Of a stretch of DNA of 64,000 nt, positions 44,246 to 52,768 are shown piece by piece (position 1 is the first letter of the stretch; each line of letters opens with the position of its first letter). The DNA comes from Haloarcula sebkhae. GTDB taxonomy: Archaea > Halobacteriota > Halobacteria > Halobacteriales > Haloarculaceae. The notes below the pieces were generated by a model. It made no database searches. It was not told where the DNA came from and saw nothing but the letters and a program-made list of their open reading frames with translations. Position numbers and translations under genes: made by a program. Location: assembly GCF_014647415.1 (NCBI RefSeq), contig NZ_BMPD01000001.1:868001-932000 (forward strand). The letters run 5' to 3'.

Positions 44246-45544
44246 ATGAGTGACGACCAAGATCACGGATTCGAAACCGACGCGCTGCACGTCGGGCAGG
44301 AAGAGCCGGACGCTGAGGCTCGCTCGCGTGCGCCGCCGCTGTACCAGACCACTTCGTACGTCTTCGAGGACGCCGAGGACGCCGCAAAGCAGTTTGCGCT
44401 GGAGAAGCCGGGACACATCTACTCGCGGCTGATGAACCCTACCGTCGGGATGCTCCAGGAGCGGCTGGCTGCGCTGGAGGGCGGCGTCGGCGCGGTCGCC
44501 ACCGCCTCCGGGATGGCGTCCCTGAACCTCGCGACGTTCCTGCTCGCGGACGTCGGTGACAACGTCGTCACAGCGTCGTCGCTGTACGGCGGCACCTACA
44601 CCTACTACACCCACACTGCGCCGCGCAACGGCGTCGAGACGCGGTTCGTCGACACGCTCGACTACGACGCCTACGCCGAGGCCATCGACGAAAACACGGC
44701 CTACGTCCACTGTGAGACCATCGGGAATCCGTCGCTCGTCACGCCCGACTTCGAGCGCCTCGCCGAGATCGCCCACGACCATGGCGTCCCCTTCTTCGTC
44801 GACAACACGTTCGCAACACCGTACCTCTGCAACCCAATCGAACATGGGGCCGACCTCGTCTGGAACTCCACGACGAAGTGGATCCACGGCCACGGCACCA
44901 CCGTTGGCGGCATTCTCGTCGACGGCGGCTCCTTCCCGTGGGAGGAACACGCCGACAAGTACCCCGAAATCGCCGGCGACAATCCCGCGTACCACGGCGT
45001 CAACTTCCGAGAGCGATTCGAGGACGCGGCCTTCACCTACGCCGCCATCGCCCGCGGCCTCCGTGATCTGGGCTGCCAGCAGTCTCCCTTCGACGCTTGG
45101 CAGACGATGCAGGGGCTGGAGACGCTCCCCGCGCGGATGGACCGTCACTGCGACAACGCGATGGGCGTCGCCGAGTTCCTCGACGACCACCCCGAAGTCT
45201 CGTGGGTCACCTATCCCGGCCTCGAAGATCACGAAACGCACGACACCGCCAGCAAGTACCTCGACGGTGGCTACGGCGGCATGATAACGTTCGGACTCGA
45301 CGCGGGCTACGACGCCGCCCGGACAACCGTCGAATCGACGGAAATCGCTTCGCTACTGGCAAACGTCGGCGACGCGAAGACGCTCATCATCCACCCGGCT
45401 TCGACCACTCACCAGCAACTCACGGACGAGGAAAAGGCCGCTGCCGGCGTCACCGACGACATGGTTCGCCTCTCTGTCGGCACCGAGTCCGTCGAGGACA
45501 TCAAGGCCGACCTTGACCAGGCAATCGGGCAGGCCACTCACTAA
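44246..45544 (+). CDS. metY: O-acetylhomoserine sulfhydrylase
   Basis: A 432-residue PLP enzyme of the Cys/Met metabolism family that makes homocysteine from O-acetylhomoserine and sulfide. It has FETDALHVGQEEPD at the N-terminus, the 'GVGAVATASGMASLNLA' PLP region, DNTFATPYLCNPIEHGADLV and the Schiff-base lysine in NSTTKWIHGHGTTVGG (near 210). Length ~430 points to MetY rather than the ~380-residue cystathionine synthases. No homoserine acetyltransferase gene lies next to it here, although the pair is common. The leader contains AAAAGGAGAG just before the ATG, a Shine-Dalgarno-like sequence. Confidence 0.93.
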   Translation: MSDDQDHGFETDALHVGQEEPDAEARSRAPPLYQTTSYVFEDAEDAAKQFALEKPGHIYSRLMNPTVGMLQERLAALEGGVGAVATASGMASLNLATFLLADVGDNVVTASSLYGGTYTYYTHTAPRNGVETRFVDTLDYDAYAEAIDENTAYVHCETIGNPSLVTPDFERLAEIAHDHGVPFFVDNTFATPYLCNPIEHGADLVWNSTTKWIHGHGTTVGGILVDGGSFPWEEHADKYPEIAGDNPAYHGVNFRERFEDAAFTYAAIARGLRDLGCQQSPFDAWQTMQGLETLPARMDRHCDNAMGVAEFLDDHPEVSWVTYPGLEDHETHDTASKYLDGGYGGMITFGLDAGYDAARTTVESTEIASLLANVGDAKTLIIHPASTTHQQLTDEEKAAAGVTDDMVRLSVGTESVEDIKADLDQAIGQATH

Positions 45545-45732
45545 CTGATACGTAGTATTCTATCGGGTTTCTGTGGACACACGCGCTGGAAGGGTGTAAT
45601 AATTCACCCGTTCGCCAAAGTTATTACGGTAGGAGTTTATGTGTTAAACGAACCGTCGCTGATTGCGAGCACGCGTCGGTTCACGCTCAACCATACTCTG
45701 TCATTGGTCCGACAACGATTGCTCGCATCCGT

Positions 45733-45751
45733 GGGGAGCGTGCCACTCCCC
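45733..45751. terminator. Hairpin between convergent metY and serB
   Basis: GGGGAG-CGTGCCA-CTCCCC followed by GTTTGTTCT, between two convergent genes. Plausible as a termination or RNA-end structure; not distinctive. Confidence 0.3.
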
Positions 45752-45816
45752 GTTTGTTCTCCGTCTACAGTGCAGCGTACAGACCGGACCAGTGAACGAC
45801 AAAAACGAAGACGTCG

Positions 45817-46449
45817 CTACAGGATTTCCTCGGCTTCCAGCAGTTCGTGCAGTTCGTCCATCGTCTCGACCGACGTGTCACACGATGGGGCAACGGCCGG
45901 TTTCGGGTCGAAGCCGATAGCCAGATTCGCGACTTCGAGCATCGGCAGATCGTTGGCCCCGTCGCCGACGGCGACGGTCGTGTCCCGGTCTTCCCCAGTA
46001 ACGGCGGTCACGACCTCCATCGCGTCGTCTTTCGTCCCGGAGATGAGCGGCCCGCGGACCTCGCCGGTCAGCGTTCCATCTTCCACGGGCAGTCGGTTGG
46101 CGACGATGGCGTCGACCTCGACCCCCTCCGTTTCGAGTGCAGCCTCGACGCCGCGCTCGAACCCGCCAGTGAGGATGGCGACGTAGACGCCGGCGTCCCG
46201 CAGCGCCTTGATGACCTCAGCCGCACCCGGACGAAGGGTGACCTCGTCGAAGGCCGCCTGGGCCTTCTCGTCGGGGAGGTCTTCCAGCAGCGCACACCGC
46301 TGCCGGAGACTCTCAGCGTACTCGATCTCGTCGTTCATTGCCCGCTCGGTGATGTCGGCCATGTCCTCGGCCGTCCCGTTCTGGCTTCCCAGCAGGACCG
46401 TCATCTCCGAATCGGAGAGCGTCCCGTCGAAGTCGAAGGCGACTAGCAT
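45817..46449 (-). CDS. serB: Phosphoserine phosphatase
   Basis: HAD-family phosphatase of 210 residues completing serine synthesis. HAD motifs: FDFDGTLSDSE (nucleophile and acid Asp), LTGGFERGVEAAL (motif II), the lysine in 'ISGTKDDAMEV' and GDGANDLPMLEVA (motif IV). The start at MLVAFDFDG (46449) places motif I at the usual position; the longer frame is rejected. A decayed copy of its first ~70 bp and its upstream flank lies at 47286-47395. Confidence 0.92.
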   Translation of the reverse strand: MLVAFDFDGTLSDSEMTVLLGSQNGTAEDMADITERAMNDEIEYAESLRQRCALLEDLPDEKAQAAFDEVTLRPGAAEVIKALRDAGVYVAILTGGFERGVEAALETEGVEVDAIVANRLPVEDGTLTGEVRGPLISGTKDDAMEVVTAVTGEDRDTTVAVGDGANDLPMLEVANLAIGFDPKPAVAPSCDTSVETMDELHELLEAEEIL

Positions 46450-46544
46450 TGCCCGCGAGTTTCGTGTGGAGGGTTTCAAAACATCCGGTTTCCAGTCGAA
46501 CGATCGGCTCTCTATTTTTGTGTCTCCCCTGCTACTGTCCCTTT

Positions 46545-47024
46545 ATGGAGCACGTCTCCGTCGACGAAATCGAACCACAGGCGATGGGTGGCGACGTTGA
46601 CCGGCGCGGGCTTGCGGACCCGCTGGGCACGACCGATGTCGCAATCAACCGATATGTGCTGGACCCTGGCGAGGCCTTCTCGGGCGGATTACATGCACAC
46701 CTCGATCAAGAAGAGGTGTTCTACGTCGTCGAGGGCACAGCCACTTTCGAACACCGGACCGACCCTGCCGGCGAGAGCGAGACGGTCACCGTCGGTCCAC
46801 ACGAAGTCGTCCGGTTCGCGCCCGGAGAGTACCAGCAGGGCCGGAACGAAAGCGGCGACCGGGTGGTCGCGCTGGCACTCGGTGCGCCTAGGAATTCGAC
46901 CGAGAGCCGCGTTGCACAGCCTTGCCCTGACTGTGACAGCGATGTCCTCGCGCTGGAACCGGCCGACGACGGCTTCCTGCTGGTCTGTCCTGACTGTGGT
47001 ACCGAACTCGAACCGGACCTCTAG
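46545..47024 (+). CDS. Cupin / zinc-ribbon protein
   Basis: A 159-residue protein with a cupin barrel, including 'GGLHAHLDQEEVFYVVEGTA' (metal-binding HxH...E motif) and a second motif with RFAPGEYQQGRN, followed by a C-terminal zinc ribbon with CPDCDSD and CPDCGTELEP. Function unknown; small cupins bind metals or small molecules. Divergent from serB. It lies directly upstream of the helicase 3' remnant, at a point where an alternative gene seems to sit in the second, rearranged arrangement. Confidence 0.85.
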   Translation: MEHVSVDEIEPQAMGGDVDRRGLADPLGTTDVAINRYVLDPGEAFSGGLHAHLDQEEVFYVVEGTATFEHRTDPAGESETVTVGPHEVVRFAPGEYQQGRNESGDRVVALALGAPRNSTESRVAQPCPDCDSDVLALEPADDGFLLVCPDCGTELEPDL

Positions 47025-47090
47025 ACGGTCGTACCCGGGCGACAGGACCGAACTGCAACAGTCGGTGCCACCCGGACACAAGGGTTCGGT

Positions 47091-47215
47091 GGCGGGCCGT
47101 CGTAGGCATCCACATCCTGATAGAAGTTCAGCATCGCGAAATTGAGCTTCTCAGGGCCGATGTCGACCATCTCGCGGCGTTCCTCCAGCCGAAAGTACCA
47201 CAGACGACGTAGAGG
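47091..47215 (-). pseudogene. Remnant of the helicase gene 3' end
   Basis: About 110-125 bp closely match the 3' end of the helicase gene at 48183: GCATCGCGAA and CTTCTC(A/G)GGGCCGATGTCGACC are shared, then ATCTCGCGGCGTTCCTCC; identity fades after about 47195. It would encode the C-terminal ~35 residues but is not attached to any gene body and has no start. It is a decayed partial duplicate, placed between the cupin gene and the serB remnant. Confidence 0.88.
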
Positions 47216-47285
47216 TACACCTTCATCCCAGCGTACTTTCGTTGTTCACCGCACACTCGGTGCTGTCAGATATGTTATCAGCCGT

Positions 47286-47395
47286 GTACATAGGGCCCCA
47301 GCAGGACTGTCATCTCCGAAGTGGAACGGGAGCCGCGAAAAGTGAAAACAACTACTATTCCTCCGAATTTAGTGTGCCGGATTTCAGACTATCTG
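47286..47395 (-). pseudogene. Remnant of the serB 5' end and upstream flank
   Basis: A degenerate copy of 46386-46497: AGCAGGAC(C/T)GTCATCTCCGA is shared, followed by a diverged match through the serB start and into its upstream flank (TTTCA...ATC.GGTTTC). The start codon is changed (CAT to TAT on the plus strand) and the frame is broken. Matching positions are interrupted by short indels, so the copy is older or faster-evolving than the helicase remnant. Confidence 0.78.
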
Positions 47396-47406
47396 GTTTC
47401 GGCTGA

Positions 47407-48030
47407 TCAGCCAACAACACCGAGTGGCATCCCGACGACCCAGTACAGCAAGAGCGCGTACAGTGCGTCGATCCACAGGAATTCAAGCAGGCTAAACAGC
47501 ATTGATACCAACGCCAGTGGGTAGCCGACGAGTCGTAGCAGGCTGCCGGTTTCGCGAGACCGATCCCATAGTGCGTTTGTCGGATCTTGGTTCGGGAAAG
47601 CGTGGGCGGCTACCACGAACCCGGGGTATACGGATGCGAACCAGAGCAATCCACTGTCATCACTGACAGCACCCATCATCTCCAGCCCGACTGCACCGGT
47701 GAACAAGACTAGCGCCAGGATCGATGTGGCAACAAACGGGCCAAGGATGACACCGAACAGTGTCCGGTATTCCGTGACCGCATGATAGTTGCTGAACTCT
47801 TCTAATCGTTCGCCTTCACCGGGCTCCTCCCCGTTAGCGAGGACCCGTGATACTCGCGCCATTGCCTCCTCAGTCTTTTCGATCTCGTCTAGATTTACGT
47901 TCTCGTCGACCGCTAACCTTGCTGATGGGACCCTGTACTCCTGGTTGAATACGTCTTGGATGATACCGTTCACGAGTATGCCTGGAAACGTGACGATGTT
48001 GAACAGCAGTCCGATAAGCCCAAATACCAT
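47407..48030 (-). CDS. Membrane protein of unknown function
   Basis: A 207-residue protein with an N-terminal amphipathic/hydrophobic helix (GLIGLLFNIVTFPGILVNGI), a soluble acidic portion (about 25-85), and three to four membrane segments (TLFGVILGPFVATSILALVL, a central pair and the C-terminal ALLLYWVVGMPLGVVG). A VAAHAFPNQDPTNALW motif between segments looks conserved, but I do not recognise the family. Its codon use appears less GC-rich than its neighbours. It is flanked by remnants of serB and helicase, suggesting that it arrived as cargo. Confidence 0.75.
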   Translation of the reverse strand: MVFGLIGLLFNIVTFPGILVNGIIQDVFNQEYRVPSARLAVDENVNLDEIEKTEEAMARVSRVLANGEEPGEGERLEEFSNYHAVTEYRTLFGVILGPFVATSILALVLFTGAVGLEMMGAVSDDSGLLWFASVYPGFVVAAHAFPNQDPTNALWDRSRETGSLLRLVGYPLALVSMLFSLLEFLWIDALYALLLYWVVGMPLGVVG

Positions 48031-48182
48031 TTATACTCTCCTATATTTTATCAAATATAGGACTTGTATTAAAATCTATTCCAATATCGACTACCGATAG
48101 ACAGATGACTTTGCAGTTACGCTGACACCATAGCAGATTATCCTGTACCTCTGGGACAAGCTACCTCTGGGCGGTCTGAAGA

Positions 48183-50360
48183 TCAGGGCTTGGGCGGCGG
48201 CCCGTCGTAAGCGTCCATGTCCTGATAGAAGTTCAGCATCGCGAACTTGAGCTTCTCGGGGCCGATGTCGACCATCTCGCGGCGTTCCTCCGGGGGGAAG
48301 GTCCCGCGGACGGCGTAGTCATGCATCTCCATCTCGGCGGCCTCCGTGTAGCGCTTGTCGAGTAGGATGCGTGCGCCGAAGTCGTCCGGCGAGCGGACCA
48401 CGCGGCCGAGGGCCTGTCTCGTTTTCCGTACTGTCGGAATTTCGACGGCGTAGCGCCAGCCCGCGTCGCCCTCACTATCGCCGAAGGCCACGTCGTAGGC
48501 GTCCTGCACGGCGTCCATGCGGTCGTCGAGGTGCGGGTAGGGGACGCCCACGACCACGACGGTCCGGGCGTCGTCGCCGTCGTAGCTCACGCCCTCCCCC
48601 AGTGTCCCCCACAGCGAGGTGTAGAGAACGCCGTCGTCGCCGTCGGTAAAGGCCTCCCGGAGGTCACGTGCCTGCGTGCCCGGCTTGTCCAGATACCGGG
48701 TCGCGCTCACAGCGGTCATGTCGTGGTAGCGCTCGGCCTCGCTGTAGGACGGGCAGAACACGAGCGTGTTCCCGGGCGTGAAGCGGACAATGTCTTCGAG
48801 TGTGCGCGCGATGCGCTGCTGGGTCTGTGGGTCATCCCGCTCGCTGGAAAACAGCGCCGGGCCGTCGACGGCGTAGGTCCGGCGTCGGTCCTCGGGGAAC
48901 TGCGCGCCGTAGGCCATCGTCACGGGGTCCTCGACGCCGACGACGTTCTCGGTCACGTCGAAGGGGCGGAGCGTGGCGCTCATCAGCACCGCCGCGTGCA
49001 GGTCCTCGAACAGATCGCGGGTCACCTGTTCGGGGATGCAGGTGTACAACTCCGCGCGGCCGTACACGTCGTCGGTCGATTCGTCCCGGCGGACGCTGAC
49101 GACGGGGTACTGGCCAGTCTCGTCCGTCTCGTCGAGCCAGTCGGAGATGAAGCCGGCGGCCTGCAGCGTCTGACACTCCTTTCTGGTGTCTAGGTCCCCT
49201 TCTTTGAACGCCTCTTGATAGCGGGCGTCGAGGTCCCGCCCGAGGTCCAGTGCGTGGTCCAGTTCCTCGTGGAAGCCGGGGCCGGTGTACCCCTGCAGGA
49301 AGGCAAGCGTCAGGTCGTCCTTCCGGTCGTCGTTGGCGATGGTGACGTCGTCCCAGTGCTCGTCGACGGCCGCCCGAGCCCCGAACTCGAAGGAACCCTC
49401 GTATGCTTCGACGAGGGCGTCCCGGAACGTCTCGATGACGTTGGCCGCGGCGTCGGTCCGGGCGTCGTCCTCGCCGTCAAGTTCGTCGAGTGCCTGGTCG
49501 AGCGTGTTCTCGGTCAGCGTCCGCCGGGCGTGGTCGCGGGCGGCCGACTCGACGTTGTGGGCCTCGTCGAAGACGGCGATAATGTCTTCGGGGTCGCGGC
49601 CGATCCAGTGGAAGAACTGCTCGCGGATCGTCGGGTCGAGCAGGTGGTGGTAGTTACACACCACGAGGTCGACGCCGTCCATCCCCTCTTTCAGCAGTTC
49701 GTAGCCACACAGCCCCTGCTGGTGAGCGTACTCGTACACGTCGTCGGGCGTCCGAACGTCGTCGAACAGCCAGGAATAGAACTCGCTGGTGTCGACAGTG
49801 AGGTTCCGGTAGTAGTGGTCACAGGTCGACCGTTCGGTTTCGATTTCCTCGCGCTCGTCCTGCAGGTCCCGGAGTTCCTCGACGACGGCGTTGCGCGCCT
49901 CCATCGCCTCGCTGCTGCCAGCCTGGCCGTCAGAAAGGAGTTCTCCCTCGCGCTGCTCGAGTTCGGCAATATCGCTCTCGACTTCGACCAGATCACGGGT
50001 CGTGTCCCGCAGTGCCTGACACTCCTCGTAGTCCACGTCGATGTGACACATCGACCCCTTGCCCCGGAAGACGACCGCTCGCAGGCGTTCCTGATCGGTA
50101 ATCGCTCTGGCGTCCTCGACGAACTGCCGCATCTGCTGGTGGACGTTCGTCGTGATGACGACGGTCTTGCCCGTCTCGCGGGCGTGTTCCAGCGCGGGGA
50201 CCAGCGACGCGAGCGTCTTTCCGGTCCCGCAAGCCCCTTCGAACAGCACGTCGCGGCCCTCGTCGAGGGCGTCGTATATCGTTCCCATCGCCTCCTGCTG
50301 ATGGTCGTACGGCTCCTCGAAGGGGAAAAACCGCATATAGCCGTCGTCCGTCGTTGCCAC
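48183..50360 (-). CDS. XPD/Rad3/DinG-type ATP-dependent DNA helicase
   Basis: Superfamily 2 helicase of 725 residues from a GTG start at 50360 (an open frame extends to 50387 and an ATG lies at 50336). Walker A is GACGTGKT (42-49); the DEAH box is VFDEAHNVES near residue 262. Cysteines in GSMCHIDVDYEEC, STCDHYY and GLCGYEL fit the four-ligand [4Fe-4S] domain of XPD-like helicases. C-terminal motifs include VFCPSYSEAERYHD and QALGRVVRSPDDFGARI. A CTTTTGCC box upstream supports the GTG. It probably acts in repair or structured-DNA unwinding. Confidence 0.92.
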   Translation of the reverse strand: MATTDDGYMRFFPFEEPYDHQQEAMGTIYDALDEGRDVLFEGACGTGKTLASLVPALEHARETGKTVVITTNVHQQMRQFVEDARAITDQERLRAVVFRGKGSMCHIDVDYEECQALRDTTRDLVEVESDIAELEQREGELLSDGQAGSSEAMEARNAVVEELRDLQDEREEIETERSTCDHYYRNLTVDTSEFYSWLFDDVRTPDDVYEYAHQQGLCGYELLKEGMDGVDLVVCNYHHLLDPTIREQFFHWIGRDPEDIIAVFDEAHNVESAARDHARRTLTENTLDQALDELDGEDDARTDAAANVIETFRDALVEAYEGSFEFGARAAVDEHWDDVTIANDDRKDDLTLAFLQGYTGPGFHEELDHALDLGRDLDARYQEAFKEGDLDTRKECQTLQAAGFISDWLDETDETGQYPVVSVRRDESTDDVYGRAELYTCIPEQVTRDLFEDLHAAVLMSATLRPFDVTENVVGVEDPVTMAYGAQFPEDRRRTYAVDGPALFSSERDDPQTQQRIARTLEDIVRFTPGNTLVFCPSYSEAERYHDMTAVSATRYLDKPGTQARDLREAFTDGDDGVLYTSLWGTLGEGVSYDGDDARTVVVVGVPYPHLDDRMDAVQDAYDVAFGDSEGDAGWRYAVEIPTVRKTRQALGRVVRSPDDFGARILLDKRYTEAAEMEMHDYAVRGTFPPEERREMVDIGPEKLKFAMLNFYQDMDAYDGPPPKP

Positions 50361-50436
50361 GTGCCCCGATTGGCCGTTCACCGGCAAAAGGGTTCGCCCC
50401 CACAGCTACTTGCCACGAGCGCCCTTCCAGAACTAT

Positions 50437-51189
50437 ATGTGGCGCGTCACGCTCGCCGTCGGTATCGCGCTTCTCGCGGGCTGTTCCGGCGTCTTTCCGG
50501 CCGGCTCGACGACGGACGGCAGCGACCCGGTGACGCCAGCGCCCGTCCCCACTGACTCGCCGGACGAGACGGTACCGGTTCCGACCAGCGACGGCAGGGT
50601 CGACGTGGACCGACTGCTTGAGCGTCATGAGCAGGCGTTGGCGACCCGCAGCTTCCACCGCCATGTCGAACAGGCCGGGCCACAGAACACGCTCGATGTC
50701 TGGATCGACCGTCAGCGCGGCGTCCAGCGTGTCCAGCGACGGTTCGGTCCGATATCGGACGATGTGGTCTTCGCTGACGGGACGGTGTACACGAACGTCC
50801 GCGACGACCCTGATACGCCATACGCTACCACGCCGGCAACGGAGAACACGTCGCTGGTCGCCTCGCCGGCCGGAGTTGACCTGCTTCGCCAACTCCTGTC
50901 GAATACTGCGTATCGAAAGGTAGACTCGGCCAGGTGGCGCGGCCGGCCTGTCGCTGTTCTAGCCGCCACAGATACGGTCGAGACGCCGACGGCCGAGAAC
51001 GAATCCAGAGTCGGGCGGTCACGGCTGTACGTCGACCGACAGGGGATAATTAGACACGTCGAACACACTGAACAGCGCCCGGAGCGGCCGGATATCGACA
51101 CGACGATGACGGTAACAACTGACATCGACCGCGTCCCGATTCCGTGGTGGCTCGAAGATAACGACCCCTACAGTTCCGGCTCGACGTAG
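50437..51189 (+). CDS. Haloarchaeal lipoprotein
   Basis: A 250-residue lipoprotein. MWRVTLAVGIALLAGCSGVF is a short signal peptide with lipobox LAGC; the cysteine would be lipid-modified. A Thr/Pro/Asp-rich tether (about 20-55) follows, then a ~190-residue beta-rich domain with RFGPISDDVVFADGTVYTNV and LYVDRQGIIRHVEH, similar in outline to LolA/LppX-like haloarchaeal families, but the function is unknown. The ATG at 50437 is chosen for the signal peptide. Its 3' end overlaps the convergent CDF gene by 22 bp. Confidence 0.8.
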   Translation: MWRVTLAVGIALLAGCSGVFPAGSTTDGSDPVTPAPVPTDSPDETVPVPTSDGRVDVDRLLERHEQALATRSFHRHVEQAGPQNTLDVWIDRQRGVQRVQRRFGPISDDVVFADGTVYTNVRDDPDTPYATTPATENTSLVASPAGVDLLRQLLSNTAYRKVDSARWRGRPVAVLAATDTVETPTAENESRVGRSRLYVDRQGIIRHVEHTEQRPERPDIDTTMTVTTDIDRVPIPWWLEDNDPYSSGST

Positions 51190-52139
51190 ATCTTCCTGAT
51201 GTTGCCGTTGGCGTCATGCATCGCCGATTCCAGCGCCGTTATCTCGTCGTCTATCGACTCCGTGTCCAGCGCCGGGTCGAACTGCAGGTCCGCGAAGACG
51301 ACGACCTCGTTCGGGCCGAAGTAGACCGTCCGGAAGCCGATGATCTCGTCTACGTGTTCGTTCTGCATGACGACATCACAGAGGCGCTGTTCCTCGTCCG
51401 CCGGGAGACTCTCCCCCAGCAGGAGGCGCTTGTTCTCCCAGGCAAGCGCCAGGGCGAAGCCCATCAGCATAATCCCGATGAGCAGGGCGGAGATCCGGTC
51501 GAAGAAGGGGTTGCCGGTTTGTTGCTCGAGGAACAGCCCAACCAGTGCGATGACGATCCCTGTGAGCGCGATGGTGTCCTCTGTCAGCGCAGTTAGCGTG
51601 GTCACGTCGCTGGTCTTGCGGAACGCCTCGCGGTAGCCCGACCAGTCGTTTCGGTCGATCTGTTTTTTTATCTCCGCACGGGCCTTGACGAACGCGTACG
51701 TCTCGAAGGCGAACGCGCCGAGAAGGACGGTGTAGTTGACCCACAGCGGGTCAAGCCAGGCCGGGGGCTGGAAGGAAAAAAACAGGAACTCGACCGCCTC
51801 ACCGGCGTGTCCACCGCCGCCGTGGCCACCGGCCATGAGCTCGTTCCAGCCGTGTTTCGCGCTCTCCCACCCGGCAATCCCGAACAGGAATACGGAGACA
51901 AGAAAACTGTAGAAGAACTGTGCCTTCCCGTACCCGAAGGGATGTTGACGGTCCCGCTCCCGCTCGCTGAACCGAATCCCGATAAGCAGAAACACCTGAT
52001 TTCCGGTGTCTGAGATGCTGTGGTACGTCTCCGACAGCATCGCAGCACTCCCTGTCAGGAGGAAGCCGAAGAACTTCAGGATCGCAATCGCGCCGTTGGC
52101 TATCAGTGCGGCGATGACGACTGATTTGCTCCCTGCCAT
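51168..52139 (-). CDS. Cation diffusion facilitator transporter
   Basis: A 323-residue divalent-metal/proton antiporter of the CDF family. Six membrane segments; the metal site includes HSISDTGNQ in the second segment (HxxxD) and a corresponding 'LTEDTIALTGIVIAL' in the fifth. A His/Gly-rich loop (GGHGGGGHAGEA) between segments three and four is typical of Zn transporters. The C-terminal cytoplasmic domain has the usual ferredoxin-like fold (VYFGPNEVVVFADLQFDPAL). Zn or Mn/Fe is likely; specificity is not determined. The start MAGSKSVV at 52139 is divergent from the phosphoesterase gene. Confidence 0.92.
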   Translation of the reverse strand: MAGSKSVVIAALIANGAIAILKFFGFLLTGSAAMLSETYHSISDTGNQVFLLIGIRFSERERDRQHPFGYGKAQFFYSFLVSVFLFGIAGWESAKHGWNELMAGGHGGGGHAGEAVEFLFFSFQPPAWLDPLWVNYTVLLGAFAFETYAFVKARAEIKKQIDRNDWSGYREAFRKTSDVTTLTALTEDTIALTGIVIALVGLFLEQQTGNPFFDRISALLIGIMLMGFALALAWENKRLLLGESLPADEEQRLCDVVMQNEHVDEIIGFRTVYFGPNEVVVFADLQFDPALDTESIDDEITALESAMHDANGNIRKIYVEPEL

Positions 52140-52205
52140 TATTTTTCCGTCACGACCGTGACGCAAAATGCTTCTGGATTTATATCTGGCTCCACTACTG
52201 CCGGT

Positions 52206-52715
52206 ATGCTCACTGCTATCTCGGACACGCACGGGACCGACGACCATCGGCTAACAGGTCGGACGCTCGATGCCGTGCGGGAAGCCGACCACGTTCTTCA
52301 CGCGGGTGATTTCACGACCGAGCGAGTCCTCGATGCCATCGGAGCTGAATGCAACGAACTGACGGGCGTTATTGGGAACAACGACAGACCGGCAGTTCGT
52401 GACCGACTCCCGGACGTTGCGACCGTCTCCTGGGAAGGACTCACCATCGTCATCGTTCACGGGCATGAGCACACCGAAACCGCCCTTGGGATGCTGGCTC
52501 GACAGGAAGAGGCCGATATCGTGGTCGTCGGCCACTCACACAACCCCACGTTGACCGACTTCGGCGGCTGGACGCTGGTCAACCCGGGGAGCTACGCCGA
52601 CCCGCGGCGCTACCAGCCGGCCCACGCGGAACTGGACGTGATGGCTGGTGACGTTCGCGTCCGTCTCCGCTCCCCGGACGGGACACCGATTTCGACGGCT
52701 ATCGTCGAGCGGTAA
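52206..52715 (+). CDS. YfcE/MJ0936-type metallophosphoesterase
   Basis: A 169-residue calcineurin-like phosphodiesterase. All metal motifs are present: ISDTHG (D, H), HAGDFT (GD), VIGNNDR (GN-D variant), VHGHEH and VVGHSHNPT, ending with LVNPGS. Proteins of this group hydrolyse phosphodiester bonds in vitro, but the physiological substrate is unknown. ATG 52206 is chosen over the upstream ATG at 52158, which lies within the shared 66-bp divergent promoter region. Confidence 0.9.
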   Translation: MLTAISDTHGTDDHRLTGRTLDAVREADHVLHAGDFTTERVLDAIGAECNELTGVIGNNDRPAVRDRLPDVATVSWEGLTIVIVHGHEHTETALGMLARQEEADIVVVGHSHNPTLTDFGGWTLVNPGSYADPRRYQPAHAELDVMAGDVRVRLRSPDGTPISTAIVER

Positions 52716-52768
52716 GACAGTAACACAGTAATTTCCGTCAAAAACCACGTCACAGTGAATCGCCGCGG

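Noticed and set aside
45641-46186. Plus-strand frame starting GTG 26 nt after a TTATTACGG box
   Set aside because: The promoter spacing is attractive, but the product is Arg/Ser-rich and most of the frame is antisense to serB.
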